From Metasolibacillus fluoroglycofenilyticus (GTDB taxonomy: Bacteria; Bacillota; Bacilli; Bacillales_A; Planococcaceae): a DNA stretch of 64,000 bases. Numbering within the stretch: position 1 is the first letter of the stretch; every line of letters begins with the position of its first letter. A program made the translations under genes and the position numbers. Shown here one piece after another: positions 42,865 through 51,030 of this stretch. The stretch spans positions 1,519,487 to 1,583,486 of the forward strand of contig NZ_PYWK01000001.1 in NCBI RefSeq assembly GCF_003049645.1, in the 5' to 3' direction. The notes under the pieces are model-generated. The model had not been told where the DNA came from and ran no database searches. It saw only the letters and a program-made list of their open reading frames with translations.

Positions 42865-43755
42865 TTGAAAAGTAAAATAAATCGAGGATTTGAAAACTTC
42901 TTTTATAGAGCGTTTATCATCGTAATCACTCTAGGTTTTCTTCTTTTTTTTACATCTAAATTGTGGCTCTATGATGATAACCCAATTAAGCAAACGCCAT
43001 TTAATAGAGATATCGCAGGGCTAGAACAAACAACACTTGTACTAAAGAAGTGGCATTACAATCCTGACAAACTCTTAATGGAAGTAATGCTTGAAACAAA
43101 ACATACAGGTGCAGATCAAGTAAAGCCTACATTTGCTTTTGCTGCAAAAGCATCTCAGACACTGGAGGTTTATCCAGTAGAAATTGTCTATCAACAAAAT
43201 AATCAATATGTTTTGCACATTTCGCAAGTCCCAGAAGATTACAAAGTAATCGGTGTATTTGTGAAAGAATTGCGAGATCCTAAAATACTTGAGAGTACCG
43301 CAAGAGATCAGCTTTTAGCAGAGAAAGGTTCAATTGATGAATCGATTGAATTAGAATTACCGAAGCCAAAAGAAAAAATTATTGTGGGTGATTATCGTGA
43401 AATACAGCTAGATAAGACCCTAGATGTTAAAACAAAATCAGCATATCAAGTAGAGTTTATTTCACTTGAAATCGCACAGATTGACCGACAAATTACAACA
43501 CTTGAAACACAGCAATTACCATTACAAGATGAAATTATCTCATCGATAAAAAATGAAATTACCCAACTTGAAAGTGAATTAGTTTATAAAACAGATGATG
43601 AAAAAGATGAGGTACAGCAGCAGATTGCAAAGAAAAAAGTAGCGATTGAAAATGTATTGGAGAAGCAAGAACATTATGAAAAACGCATAGAAGAACTGCA
43701 ACAAAAACGTGAGAAGTTGCTCGAAAAGATGGAGAAAATTCAGCAAAAAGAGTAG
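42865..43755 (+). CDS. Membrane-anchored coiled-coil protein of transfer operon
   Basis: About 296 residues. ATG 42859 lies only 2 bases from AAGGGAG, so TTG 42865 is better placed. A membrane helix (about residues 12-33) is followed by an exported beta-rich domain (about 50-140) and then a long coiled coil (about 190-296, ending QQKREKLLEKMEKIQQKE). It is the last gene before oriT. It may span the wall as a structural part of the channel; no family is recognised. Confidence 0.6.
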   Translation: MKSKINRGFENFFYRAFIIVITLGFLLFFTSKLWLYDDNPIKQTPFNRDIAGLEQTTLVLKKWHYNPDKLLMEVMLETKHTGADQVKPTFAFAAKASQTLEVYPVEIVYQQNNQYVLHISQVPEDYKVIGVFVKELRDPKILESTARDQLLAEKGSIDESIELELPKPKEKIIVGDYREIQLDKTLDVKTKSAYQVEFISLEIAQIDRQITTLETQQLPLQDEIISSIKNEITQLESELVYKTDDEKDEVQQQIAKKKVAIENVLEKQEHYEKRIEELQQKREKLLEKMEKIQQKE

Positions 43756-43762
43756 TTGGTAT

Positions 43763-43907
43763 GTATATATTTTGTATATATTAGACCCAATTATTGGGGT
43801 TTTGTGTATATATTTCGTATATATTTCTCAATTTTTATGCTAACAAGGAAACACTAGGCACTGCCTAGTCCCACAGCCCTGCTGGGGGCAGTTTCCCCTT
43901 ATGCTCC
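43763..43907. other. Origin of transfer (oriT) candidate
   Basis: Four GTATATATT boxes start at 43763, 43774, 43806 and 43817, in pairs 11 bp apart. A palindrome ACTAGGCA-C-TGCCTAGT (43853-43869) follows, then CAGC/GCTG and GGGG/CCCC stems ending in TTTCCCCTTATGCTC near 43892-43906, which has the look of a relaxase nick region. It lies just upstream of the relaxosome genes. The exact nick position is not known. Confidence 0.7.
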
Positions 43908-43980
43908 TTCTTTTTTTCAAAGCACTGTTGGTCTTACTGTGTGAACGATGATTTTACTCAAACGAAAGTGGGTTTACAAC

Positions 43981-44289
43981 ATGGCAGGACAAGATATTTT
44001 TGTACGTAAATTAGATCATATGATTGTTGCGAAATTGAATCAAAATGCAAAGAAAAAAGGGATATCAAGAGAAGCATATTTACGGCTGTTGTTAACGAAT
44101 TTAATGACGATGGATAGTCAAGTTAATCTTGAACGAACATATGAAGAGCTGCTGATGTGGAATGCGCGTTTGTTGAAAGAAGTAACGAATGGTCAAGAAT
44201 CTTTAACAATACGAATGGCACAATTAGAGAGAGTCCTACAAGAACTAGTCCAACTAGGAAGGGAGCTGCAGGATGGAGATAAAAGTTAG
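43981..44289 (+). CDS. Ribbon-helix-helix DNA-binding protein 1 (relaxosome accessory)
   Basis: About 102 residues from ATG 43981. The N-terminal 45 residues (IFVRKLDHMIVAKLNQNAKK, then GISREAYLRLLL) fit a ribbon-helix-helix domain; a coiled coil follows. Proteins of this type bind boxes at oriT and help the relaxase, like MobC or PcfF. The phased GTATATATT boxes directly upstream are the likely target. Confidence 0.7.
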   Translation: MAGQDIFVRKLDHMIVAKLNQNAKKKGISREAYLRLLLTNLMTMDSQVNLERTYEELLMWNARLLKEVTNGQESLTIRMAQLERVLQELVQLGRELQDGDKS

Positions 44290-44590
44290 AAATGTTGATG
44301 CACTTGTAGTTAAGAAATTAGATGCATTAGCAAAGAAGCAAGGCCTATCGAGAGAGGCTTTTCTAAGGGATAAGCTAAATCAACTAGCACATGAAGGTTT
44401 GCGTAGAAAGCAAACAGAAAGGGTTGAAGAATTATTCGAAAAAAATATTGAAAGTTTGCAAACCATTTTGTTAGAGCAAAATAAGTTTTCGGAAAAGCTT
44501 CATGCTATAGAATCGGTTCTGTTGACAGCATTAGAAGTAGATGTGTCAGAAATAGACCAGCTATTTGCTATTCAAAAGGAGATGGAATAA
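44273..44590 (+). CDS. Ribbon-helix-helix DNA-binding protein 2
   Basis: A 105-aa protein, ATG 7 bases after AGGGAG, overlapping the previous gene by 17 bases. Its N-terminal domain (IKVRNVDALVVKKLDALAKK, GLSREAFLRDKL) is clearly related to that of the preceding protein, so the two arose by duplication. The C-terminal half is coiled coil. It may form heterodimers with its neighbour at oriT. Confidence 0.7.
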   Translation: MEIKVRNVDALVVKKLDALAKKQGLSREAFLRDKLNQLAHEGLRRKQTERVEELFEKNIESLQTILLEQNKFSEKLHAIESVLLTALEVDVSEIDQLFAIQKEME

Positions 44591-45040
44591 GTGGTACAAA
44601 AACAGGGGAAGTATTACCGCTTTTCAGAAAAAACATTACAACAATTAGAAGAATTGAAACATCGCGATGGTGGAAGCTATACATCTATTTTAGAGAGCGC
44701 TGTGGAACAACTCTATCTAAAAACGTACACACAAAATGAAATGTTGCTAGGTGAAATTGAACGTTTGCTAGATGTGAAAATGAGTGAACTTTTGATGCCA
44801 GATTTGAAGCGCTTAATAGTTATAGGAAATGTATTGGATCGTAACATCCAGATGCAAATGGAGTTTTGGAATCATGAGTTTGTCATGTCCGCTGCAAAAG
44901 GGCTTGGTTCAACAGATAAACATTTAAGTGCACCATTCCGAGAAGCACAAGAGTTAATTAAACAACGTATTGCACATAACCGACAAAAGAAGTTGGATAA
45001 AGAAGCGAAAAGGGTATCTTCCAGTAATCAAAGTAATTAA
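44591..45040 (+). CDS. Third relaxosome-region DNA-binding-like protein
   Basis: A 149-aa protein from GTG, with AAGGAG 9 bases before. The N-terminus (KYYRFSEKTLQQLEELKHRDGGSYTSILESAVEQLY) looks like a ribbon-helix-helix domain, followed by a helical region and a basic tail. It is translated immediately after the second RHH gene. Role inferred from context. Confidence 0.55.
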   Translation: MVQKQGKYYRFSEKTLQQLEELKHRDGGSYTSILESAVEQLYLKTYTQNEMLLGEIERLLDVKMSELLMPDLKRLIVIGNVLDRNIQMQMEFWNHEFVMSAAKGLGSTDKHLSAPFREAQELIKQRIAHNRQKKLDKEAKRVSSSNQSN

Positions 45041-45062
45041 TCTTTAAGTATAGAAAAACGAG

Positions 45063-45097
45063 AAGGCTTGCTATGGTTAAATTAGCGAGCCTTTTCA
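45063..45097 (+). terminator. Terminator before the relaxase gene
   Basis: AAGGCTTGCTA pairs with TAGCGAGCCTT, followed by TTCAATTTT. It lies between the third DNA-binding gene and the relaxase gene, so relaxase expression may depend on readthrough or a separate promoter. Confidence 0.6.
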
Positions 45098-45113
45098 ATT
45101 TTGTGGGAGGTTG

Positions 45114-46406
45114 ATGAACTTGACTCCAGGTGTAGTTTTGAACAGTCAGTTTGTAATGCCAGGAAGTAAGGAATATAGCGAATTTGTCGGTTACATTGAT
45201 CGGGATGCATCAAAAATAAAGGCAGAATTATCATTTAAGAGTGAAGTGTTTGCAGAAGATGCCGAATTTTCGATGGTCTTTGCAAGTTATTTGGACTATG
45301 CAGGAGATGAAAAAAAGCAGGGCTCGTTGTTTACAAAGGATGCAGATTTATTAGATAAGCAAGGGCAAAAACAATTGAAACAGTCCTTTGAGCTCGCCCA
45401 ACAAAACGGCTCTCCTATGTGGCAGGATGTAGTGAGTTTTGATAATGCTTGGTTACAAAAATTCAACATGATGGATGCGAATACAGGAGAAGTGGATGAA
45501 GTGAAAATGCGAAGTGTAATCCGAGATGCAGTGACAGAAATGTTGCGAGCTGAGGACATGGCAGACACGGCTGTTTGGACGGCTTCCATTCATTACAACA
45601 CCGACAATATCCATGTGCATATTGCTACCGTTGAACCAATACCTACTCGTCCATTAAAGTACATGAAAGAAAAAGAAAAAGTCTTTAATGCAGAGACTGG
45701 CAAACACGAATATCAACCTACAGGGCGCTGGTCATTGCAACGTAAGGCAGGACGCAAACCTAAATCAATTAAGGAAATGAAAGCGAAAGTTGCTAACATC
45801 ATTGCCAATCGTGATAAGGAATTCGAACTGATTGACCAGTTAATTAAAGGAGCAAGAAAAGAAAAAGAAAGGCGAGATATCAGTTTTTCAAGCTATCGCA
45901 AAACTAGCAAATTATTTCAACAGGCGCTACAGAAATTACCACAAGATACTACACAGCCACAGTGGAAAAAGCTTGGTTATAATTCACAGGCTATGAGTGA
46001 AGTAAAGCCTTATATTGATGAAATTATTGATATTTTCATCGAGCGTTTTTATAAAAAAGAAATGCAAGAGCTACATCAACGTTTAGATGAAGAAGTTGAA
46101 GTGATGAAAACAAAATATGGTGATGGGAGTCAAGCTAAAAATTATAAACCTAATCAATTAGCAAAATTAAGAAGCGCGATGGGGAATGCTATTTTGGCAG
46201 AGTTGCGTGAATATCAAAGAGAGCAAGGTCGCAAAACTTATGATAAAAATCGAAATACACCACTGCGCTATCATTTTGAACGCGCTTCTGACTTACATCG
46301 TGCATTGAACCAATTAAGTTATCGGTTACGAAAGACATATCAAGATTATCAAAAAGACCGTAATTTAGAGGAATTTGATCGAATGTTAGATGGATATGAG
46401 CGTTAG
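45114..46406 (+). CDS. MobP2/MobL-type relaxase, YER tail
   Basis: About 430 residues. TTG 45111 is against GGGAGG; ATG 45114 or TTG 45120 are better. The start TPGVVLNSQFVMPGSKEYSE and YIDRDA, the WQDVVSFDN segment and the metal-binding histidines in DNIHVHIATVEP (about residues 163-175) identify a MobP2/MobL relaxase. It nicks oriT and leads the strand into the recipient. The C-terminal half is helical and ends DRMLDGYER. As the one certain substrate of the channel, its tail is the reference for the motif shared with six other proteins. Confidence 0.9.
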   Translation: MNLTPGVVLNSQFVMPGSKEYSEFVGYIDRDASKIKAELSFKSEVFAEDAEFSMVFASYLDYAGDEKKQGSLFTKDADLLDKQGQKQLKQSFELAQQNGSPMWQDVVSFDNAWLQKFNMMDANTGEVDEVKMRSVIRDAVTEMLRAEDMADTAVWTASIHYNTDNIHVHIATVEPIPTRPLKYMKEKEKVFNAETGKHEYQPTGRWSLQRKAGRKPKSIKEMKAKVANIIANRDKEFELIDQLIKGARKEKERRDISFSSYRKTSKLFQQALQKLPQDTTQPQWKKLGYNSQAMSEVKPYIDEIIDIFIERFYKKEMQELHQRLDEEVEVMKTKYGDGSQAKNYKPNQLAKLRSAMGNAILAELREYQREQGRKTYDKNRNTPLRYHFERASDLHRALNQLSYRLRKTYQDYQKDRNLEEFDRMLDGYER

Positions 46407-46415
46407 TACACAAAG

Positions 46416-46444
46416 AACTTATCTTTTGAAGATAGGTTTTTTTT
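46416..46444 (+). terminator. Terminator after the relaxase gene
   Basis: AACTTATCTT pairs with AAGATAGGTT around TTG, followed by eight Ts. Confidence 0.75.
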
Positions 46445-46477
46445 CATTGATTAAAAATAACAAGGAGGAACAGAACA

Positions 46478-46838
46478 ATGATGCAACGTCGGGAAGCTTT
46501 TAAACAAGCACTAAGAGAATTACTAGAAGATGATGAGGGGTTATCTGCAGGACAAAGTCACGAGGTCATTTATAAAATTGATGATTTAACGGTTTATGGT
46601 GAATTTTATGATGGTATTCGGAGCATCGACCACAATTTTTTACGCTTAGATGACGTAAGCTGGGAGGAACTAATTGAATGGGGTACGGTTGTTGTTCCAG
46701 AAACATGAACGTATATCAGTGATGAAATTATGCCTGAGTTCGAGGCATTGGGTTTTAGTAATTTACCAACAGGAAGCAATCATCTTGTTGGTAAGAAAGA
46801 ATTAAAACGTAAAAAAAGCATAGAATATGAACGCTAAG
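46478..46838 (+). pseudogene. Small gene with in-frame TGA, YER tail
   Basis: From ATG 46478 (after AAGGAGG) a 76-codon frame ends at TGA 46706-46708, and the same frame continues without further stops for 42 codons to TAA, ending KRKKSIEYER. The second part has no ribosome binding site. The ER tail on the far side shows that the reading frame was one gene of about 119 codons, now broken by a nonsense change, unless TGA is read through. The product is acidic at the N-terminal side; its function is unknown. Confidence 0.6.
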
Positions 46839-46914
46839 AAAACGCAGTGAATCGGACTTGCGTTATTTTTATTGTCTTTTTTAGATAGGGTTTATAAAGA
46901 AGGGAACGATATAA

Positions 46915-47121
46915 TTGAAACTGCACAATACAGTATTTGCATTTATTAAAGAATTGGAGCGTGATTGCGTTATACTTCAAGCAAATGGACAAGAGGTCAA
47001 GGTAGCGTTAGTAGAGGATAATCGACAATTGCTTTTTGAAGCAATCGAGCAAGGGACATATATTGTACCGTTCAATACAGTAAGCCAAGAGATAGTGCTA
47101 GATATTCGCTCGCTTCAGTGA
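46915..47121 (+). CDS. Hypothetical small protein (68 aa)
   Basis: TTG start 9 bases after AAGGGA. The protein is beta-rich with a central helix (VALVEDNRQLLFEAIEQG) and ends RSLQ. No family is recognised. It stands between the broken YER gene and the promoter at 47137. Confidence 0.5.
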   Translation: MKLHNTVFAFIKELERDCVILQANGQEVKVALVEDNRQLLFEAIEQGTYIVPFNTVSQEIVLDIRSLQ

Positions 47122-47136
47122 ATAAAAAAACCGACT

Positions 47137-47163
47137 TTGTACTGGTGAAAATTTTGATATAAT
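47137..47163 (+). promoter_or_regulatory. Extended -10 promoter
   Basis: TTGTAC (47137-47142), 15 bp, and TGA-TATAAT (TATAAT 47158-47163). It drives the small gene at 47202 and possibly the MazF-like gene after it. Confidence 0.5.
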
Positions 47164-47201
47164 GATTATAGAGAAGCAGAATCCTGTGGAGGTGTTTTGT
47201 G

Positions 47202-47390
47202 ATGACAAAGCAAAAACGATATGAGGATATGAGTATTGAAGAATTGAAGCAAGCGATTAGGGAAATGGAAAATAAAATGGGCTATACACCGAGGAAGCTT
47301 AAAACAGGAGAAGACGGTGCTCTGTTACTTGACCCGAATAATCCCCATGACCGAGAATGGTATGAAAACGATGAGGACTATAGCCTCTAA
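47202..47390 (+). CDS. Small acidic protein upstream of MazF-like gene
   Basis: About 62 residues from ATG 47202, 9 bases after GGAGG. The product has a helical N-terminus (MSIEELKQAIREMENKMG) and an acidic tail (DREWYENDEDYSL). It precedes the PemK/MazF-like gene and could be its antitoxin, but a terminator lies between them and there is no DNA-binding motif. Confidence 0.5.
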   Translation: MTKQKRYEDMSIEELKQAIREMENKMGYTPRKLKTGEDGALLLDPNNPHDREWYENDEDYSL

Positions 47391-47411
47391 ATAAAATAAA
47401 ACAATAAACAG

Positions 47412-47444
47412 AGAATTCATCTTTAACAGATGGATTCTTTTTTT
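47412..47444 (+). terminator. Terminator
   Basis: AGAATTCATCT (47412-47422) pairs with AGATGGATTCT (47428-47438), followed by six more Ts. Confidence 0.75.
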
Positions 47445-47463
47445 GTTGGAAAGGAAAGTTTTT

Positions 47464-47883
47464 ATGAATGAAGAAAAACAGATGTCAGAGAAGAACAATA
47501 CAGGCTTTCAAGAAGGCGATATTTTCTATGCATACGTTCATTTTATCGATGATATTGATCAAGGAAAAGAGAGACCTATTGTAGCCATGAAAGACCAGGA
47601 TACAGATACTTGGAAAGCTTTTAAAATAACGAGTCGCATTGAAAAGAAGTTAAATCATAAATATGGTTATTTAATGGAGGACTGGGCAGAGTCAGGTCTA
47701 ACAAAGCCTTCCATCATTAAATGTGACTTACAAAGTGTATATGATATTGATCCTAATAATATTATTCGAAAAATTGGTGATTTAACAGAGCGTGATTTAA
47801 AGGGGCTTCTTATGAAAATTGTAACAGTGCGTGAAATTGAATATCGTCGCGAACGGCAAAAAATACATGAAGCCGAGCGATAG
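47464..47883 (+). CDS. PemK/MazF-like protein with AER tail
   Basis: About 139 residues from ATG 47464, after GGAAAGG. Family features: EGDIFYAYVHF near the N-terminus, ERPIVAM, the FKITSR segment, and GLTKPSIIKCDLQSVY followed by RKIGDLTERDLKGLL, all typical of the PemK/MazF RNase fold. MazF toxins cut mRNA. It lacks a clear partner antitoxin. After the toxin domain comes an extra basic tail ending RRERQKIHEAER, matching the tail of the relaxase set, so it may be sent into recipients. Activity is untested. Confidence 0.65.
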   Translation: MNEEKQMSEKNNTGFQEGDIFYAYVHFIDDIDQGKERPIVAMKDQDTDTWKAFKITSRIEKKLNHKYGYLMEDWAESGLTKPSIIKCDLQSVYDIDPNNIIRKIGDLTERDLKGLLMKIVTVREIEYRRERQKIHEAER

Positions 47884-47932
47884 GACAAGCCAAAAGTGGA
47901 GAGTCTTTTTAACAATTAGAGGGGGTATAAGG

Positions 47933-48622
47933 ATGTCAATTGAGGCACAATCTGTAAAACATAAATTAATTATAAAAAACGCCGAGAAACCTTTGACAGA
48001 ACGCGATGAATATGAACTGGCAGAAATCGTGGTTACAAATGGGTTTAATCAAAAGGAACATATCTATACTGTTTGGTGTGACGAATCGACATTTGTAGAT
48101 CCGATTGAACTAGGCGCTTCTTATATATTTTTATATGAAATGGAAAGTTTTCAAGGTCATTTAAACCTATTAAAAGAGAGTAGAGAAGAGCTAGCAGAAA
48201 CATTCCCTTCAAATCCCTATGCTATTGAAGATTTCATGGTAATAACAAAGCCACTTGAGCGAGCATTAAGAAGCAATCAATCATTTTTAATGGAAATTCC
48301 AGATGAACACATCAAACATAGCTTTCTACATCTTTTGCTTGTAGAGAGTGAGGCAGTGGACATAACATATAAAGCGCATAGCGGTGAGTTAACAAAGAAA
48401 GATTTAATCGATTTAGGGAGGCTGGTTGATCAAGGAGAAAATCAATACCAATTAGGTTTTTATGAAGATGCTTTTTGCTATTTACAACAGTCTATTGAAG
48501 AAATTCTGAAAAAGGAGAAAGTCAAAGTATTTGAAAGAGCCTATCTGAAGCAAGCTTTTTCTACTTTACAGTTAGATTCCTTAATTCATCAAATCAGAAA
48601 AGATATAAATTTTGAAAGATAA
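47933..48622 (+). CDS. Hypothetical protein with FER tail
   Basis: About 229 residues from ATG 47933 after GAGGGGG; the longer upstream frame overlaps the previous gene and lacks a site. The N-terminal part is beta-rich, the C-terminal part helical (a TPR-like segment FYEDAFCYLQQSIEEILKKE). It ends HQIRKDINFER, another member of the ER-tail set. No family is recognised. Confidence 0.6.
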   Translation: MSIEAQSVKHKLIIKNAEKPLTERDEYELAEIVVTNGFNQKEHIYTVWCDESTFVDPIELGASYIFLYEMESFQGHLNLLKESREELAETFPSNPYAIEDFMVITKPLERALRSNQSFLMEIPDEHIKHSFLHLLLVESEAVDITYKAHSGELTKKDLIDLGRLVDQGENQYQLGFYEDAFCYLQQSIEEILKKEKVKVFERAYLKQAFSTLQLDSLIHQIRKDINFER

Positions 48623-48630
48623 TTATGATG

Positions 48631-48659
48631 GGATTCACCAAAAATGGTGAGTCCTTTTT
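48631..48659 (+). terminator. Terminator, GGACTCACC family
   Basis: GGATTCACCA pairs with TGGTGAGTCC, then five Ts; identical to the copy at 35441. Confidence 0.8.
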
Positions 48660-48688
48660 CTATACAAAAATTAAAGGTGGTTATAAAA

Positions 48689-50812
48689 ATGAAAATAGTT
48701 ATTTTAGCAGAGAAACCAAGTCAAGCGAAGGCGTATGCTGAAGCATTTGAAGTTGCTAGCCGTGAAGGTACACATATTACATTAAAGCCAAGTATTACGT
48801 TTCCTAAAGGAGCTATCATTACATGGGGAATTGGTCATTTAGTGAGCCTAAAGATGCCAAACGAGTATAAAGAAGAGTGGAAAACATGGAATCTAAAGCA
48901 TCTACCAATTTTTCCAGAGGAGTTTGCGTATAAAGTAGATGATAGCAAAAAAGCACAGTTTAATGCTGTGAAAAAATTATTTAAAGAAGCAGATTTATTA
49001 ATCAATGCTTGTGATGTGGATCGTGAAGGCAGCAATATTTTTTATAGCATCTATGATATGGTAGGCGTGAAAAAGCCTGTCAAACGTTTATGGATTAATT
49101 CACTGGAGGCAGATGAGGTACGAAAAGGCTTTGCAAACCTACAAAATAATGAAAAGGATTTGTTAATGTACCAGGAAGCAAAAGGTCGGCAAATTAGTGA
49201 TTGGTTGGTCGGTATGAATGCCAGTCAATTATATAGTTTATTGCTGCAGGATAAAGGCTTGCAGATTGCTTTATCAGTCGGACGTGTACAAAGCCCACTA
49301 TGCTATTTAATCTATCAACGACAAAAGGAAATTGCTAATTTTGTATCAAAACCATTTTTTGAGTTAATCGGCGAATTTAAAGCTGCAAATGGTGTATATA
49401 AAGGCAAAGCAAAAAATATAAAATTTGATACATTGGAGCAGCTGCACATGCTTTTAGCAGAAAAAGCAGCTGTTTTAAATAGTGAAATACCAGGTGTTAT
49501 TTCATCGGTAGAGAAGGAAGAAAAACGTACAAAATCACCGAAACTTCATTCTTTGTCTACGCTACAAACTGTTGCGAATAAAAAATGGAAATACAGTCCT
49601 GCGAAGGTTTTAGAAGTGATGCAGTCGCTTTATGAAAAAAAGATTGTCACATATCCACGTACTGATACGAATTTTATTACAGAAAATGAATTTGCTTATT
49701 TGGTTACGAACCTTGATGCATACCAAAAGCTTGCTCGTGTAGAGTTTAAAGGAAAAACAGCACCAAGTAAACGCTTTGTAGACAATACAAAGGTACAGGA
49801 GCATTATGCCATTATTCCAACCAAAACTGTGCCAACTGAATCACAGCTTCATGCTTTAACAACAGAAGAGAAAAATGTTTATCAGGAAGTGCTACTCACA
49901 ACGTTAGCAATGTTTCACAGTGATTATGTCTATGAAGAAACGAAGATTACCATGCTTGTGCAAGATATAGAATTTGAAACGGTTGGAAAAGTTGAAAAAA
50001 GCAAAGGGTGGAAAGCATTATTTTCTAGTTTGCAGGAAGCGACAGAAAAAGCAACCGAAGATATAATTCTTCCAGGTGTTTTCATAGATGAGGAAGTATC
50101 AAGTATGTTAACGGAAAAAGAAGGTCGTACAAGCCCACCAAAACCATATACCGAAGGGGCATTGATTAACTTGATGAAAACCGCGGGGAAAATGGTAGAG
50201 GATGAGGCAGATTCTGAGATTTTAAAGGAAGTGGAAGGAATCGGAACAGAAGCCACACGTGCCAGCATTATCGAAACAATCAAAAAGAATGGCTACATTG
50301 ACATTCAGAAAAACATCGTACACATCACTAAAAAAGGTGAGCTTCTTTGTGACGCGATTGAAGGAACCTTGCTTGCCAGCCCAGCGATGACAGCTAAATG
50401 GGAAAGCCACTTGAAGAAGGTTGGTAAAGGGGAAGCAACCACAGCTAAATTTGTTGAAAATACAAAGCAATTTATTCAGGAGTTATTACAAGCTGCGCCA
50501 CAGAAAGTAGCTCAATTAAAAATTGAAGCTCCTGTAGCCACTAAACCTACAGGGCTGGGTACATGTCCAAGCTGTGGAAAAGGAAGCATGATGGATCGCA
50601 AAACCTTCTTAGGGTGTAGTGAGTATCGGAATGGCTGTAAGTTTTCAATTAACAAGGAAATCGCAAAGAAAAGATTAACGGAGAGGCAGTTAGCGGATTT
50701 GATTGCAAAAGGCTCTACAGGGATTATTAAAGGTTTTACAAGTAAGGCTGGGAAGAAATTCAATGCTAGGTTAGTAATAAAAGAAAATAAAATATCATTT
50801 AAGTTTGTCTAA
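48689..50812 (+). CDS. topB: DNA topoisomerase III (TopB-like)
   Basis: About 707 residues from ATG 48689 (AAAGGTGG before it). An N-terminal Toprim domain (VILAEKPSQAKAYAE; acidic motif ACDVDREGSN near 107-116), the SVGRVQSP segment, the active-site tyrosine in TYPRTDTNF (about residue 321) and one C-terminal zinc finger (CPSCGKG...CSEYRNGC) identify a type IA topoisomerase III. Such genes are common on conjugative plasmids and elements, where they help resolve replication and transfer intermediates. It is separate from the host topB, which would lie elsewhere. Confidence 0.93.
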   Translation: MKIVILAEKPSQAKAYAEAFEVASREGTHITLKPSITFPKGAIITWGIGHLVSLKMPNEYKEEWKTWNLKHLPIFPEEFAYKVDDSKKAQFNAVKKLFKEADLLINACDVDREGSNIFYSIYDMVGVKKPVKRLWINSLEADEVRKGFANLQNNEKDLLMYQEAKGRQISDWLVGMNASQLYSLLLQDKGLQIALSVGRVQSPLCYLIYQRQKEIANFVSKPFFELIGEFKAANGVYKGKAKNIKFDTLEQLHMLLAEKAAVLNSEIPGVISSVEKEEKRTKSPKLHSLSTLQTVANKKWKYSPAKVLEVMQSLYEKKIVTYPRTDTNFITENEFAYLVTNLDAYQKLARVEFKGKTAPSKRFVDNTKVQEHYAIIPTKTVPTESQLHALTTEEKNVYQEVLLTTLAMFHSDYVYEETKITMLVQDIEFETVGKVEKSKGWKALFSSLQEATEKATEDIILPGVFIDEEVSSMLTEKEGRTSPPKPYTEGALINLMKTAGKMVEDEADSEILKEVEGIGTEATRASIIETIKKNGYIDIQKNIVHITKKGELLCDAIEGTLLASPAMTAKWESHLKKVGKGEATTAKFVENTKQFIQELLQAAPQKVAQLKIEAPVATKPTGLGTCPSCGKGSMMDRKTFLGCSEYRNGCKFSINKEIAKKRLTERQLADLIAKGSTGIIKGFTSKAGKKFNARLVIKENKISFKFV

Positions 50813-51030
50813 TTGTATCAATTTATACTTCATTAACATTATTTTTATTGAATTATACCATGCTAGCACGGTAAACAATTTCTCAATTAGCGGTGATAAA
50901 GAAAATACGTAAATACTTAAAGCTTTAATAAAGAATCGCTATTACTAAATATGTAAAAAAGATAGTCAAATATTAATGGATCAGATATAATTAAGAAAAT
51001 TTAAATTTATTCTAAATGGGGTGAGGGATT

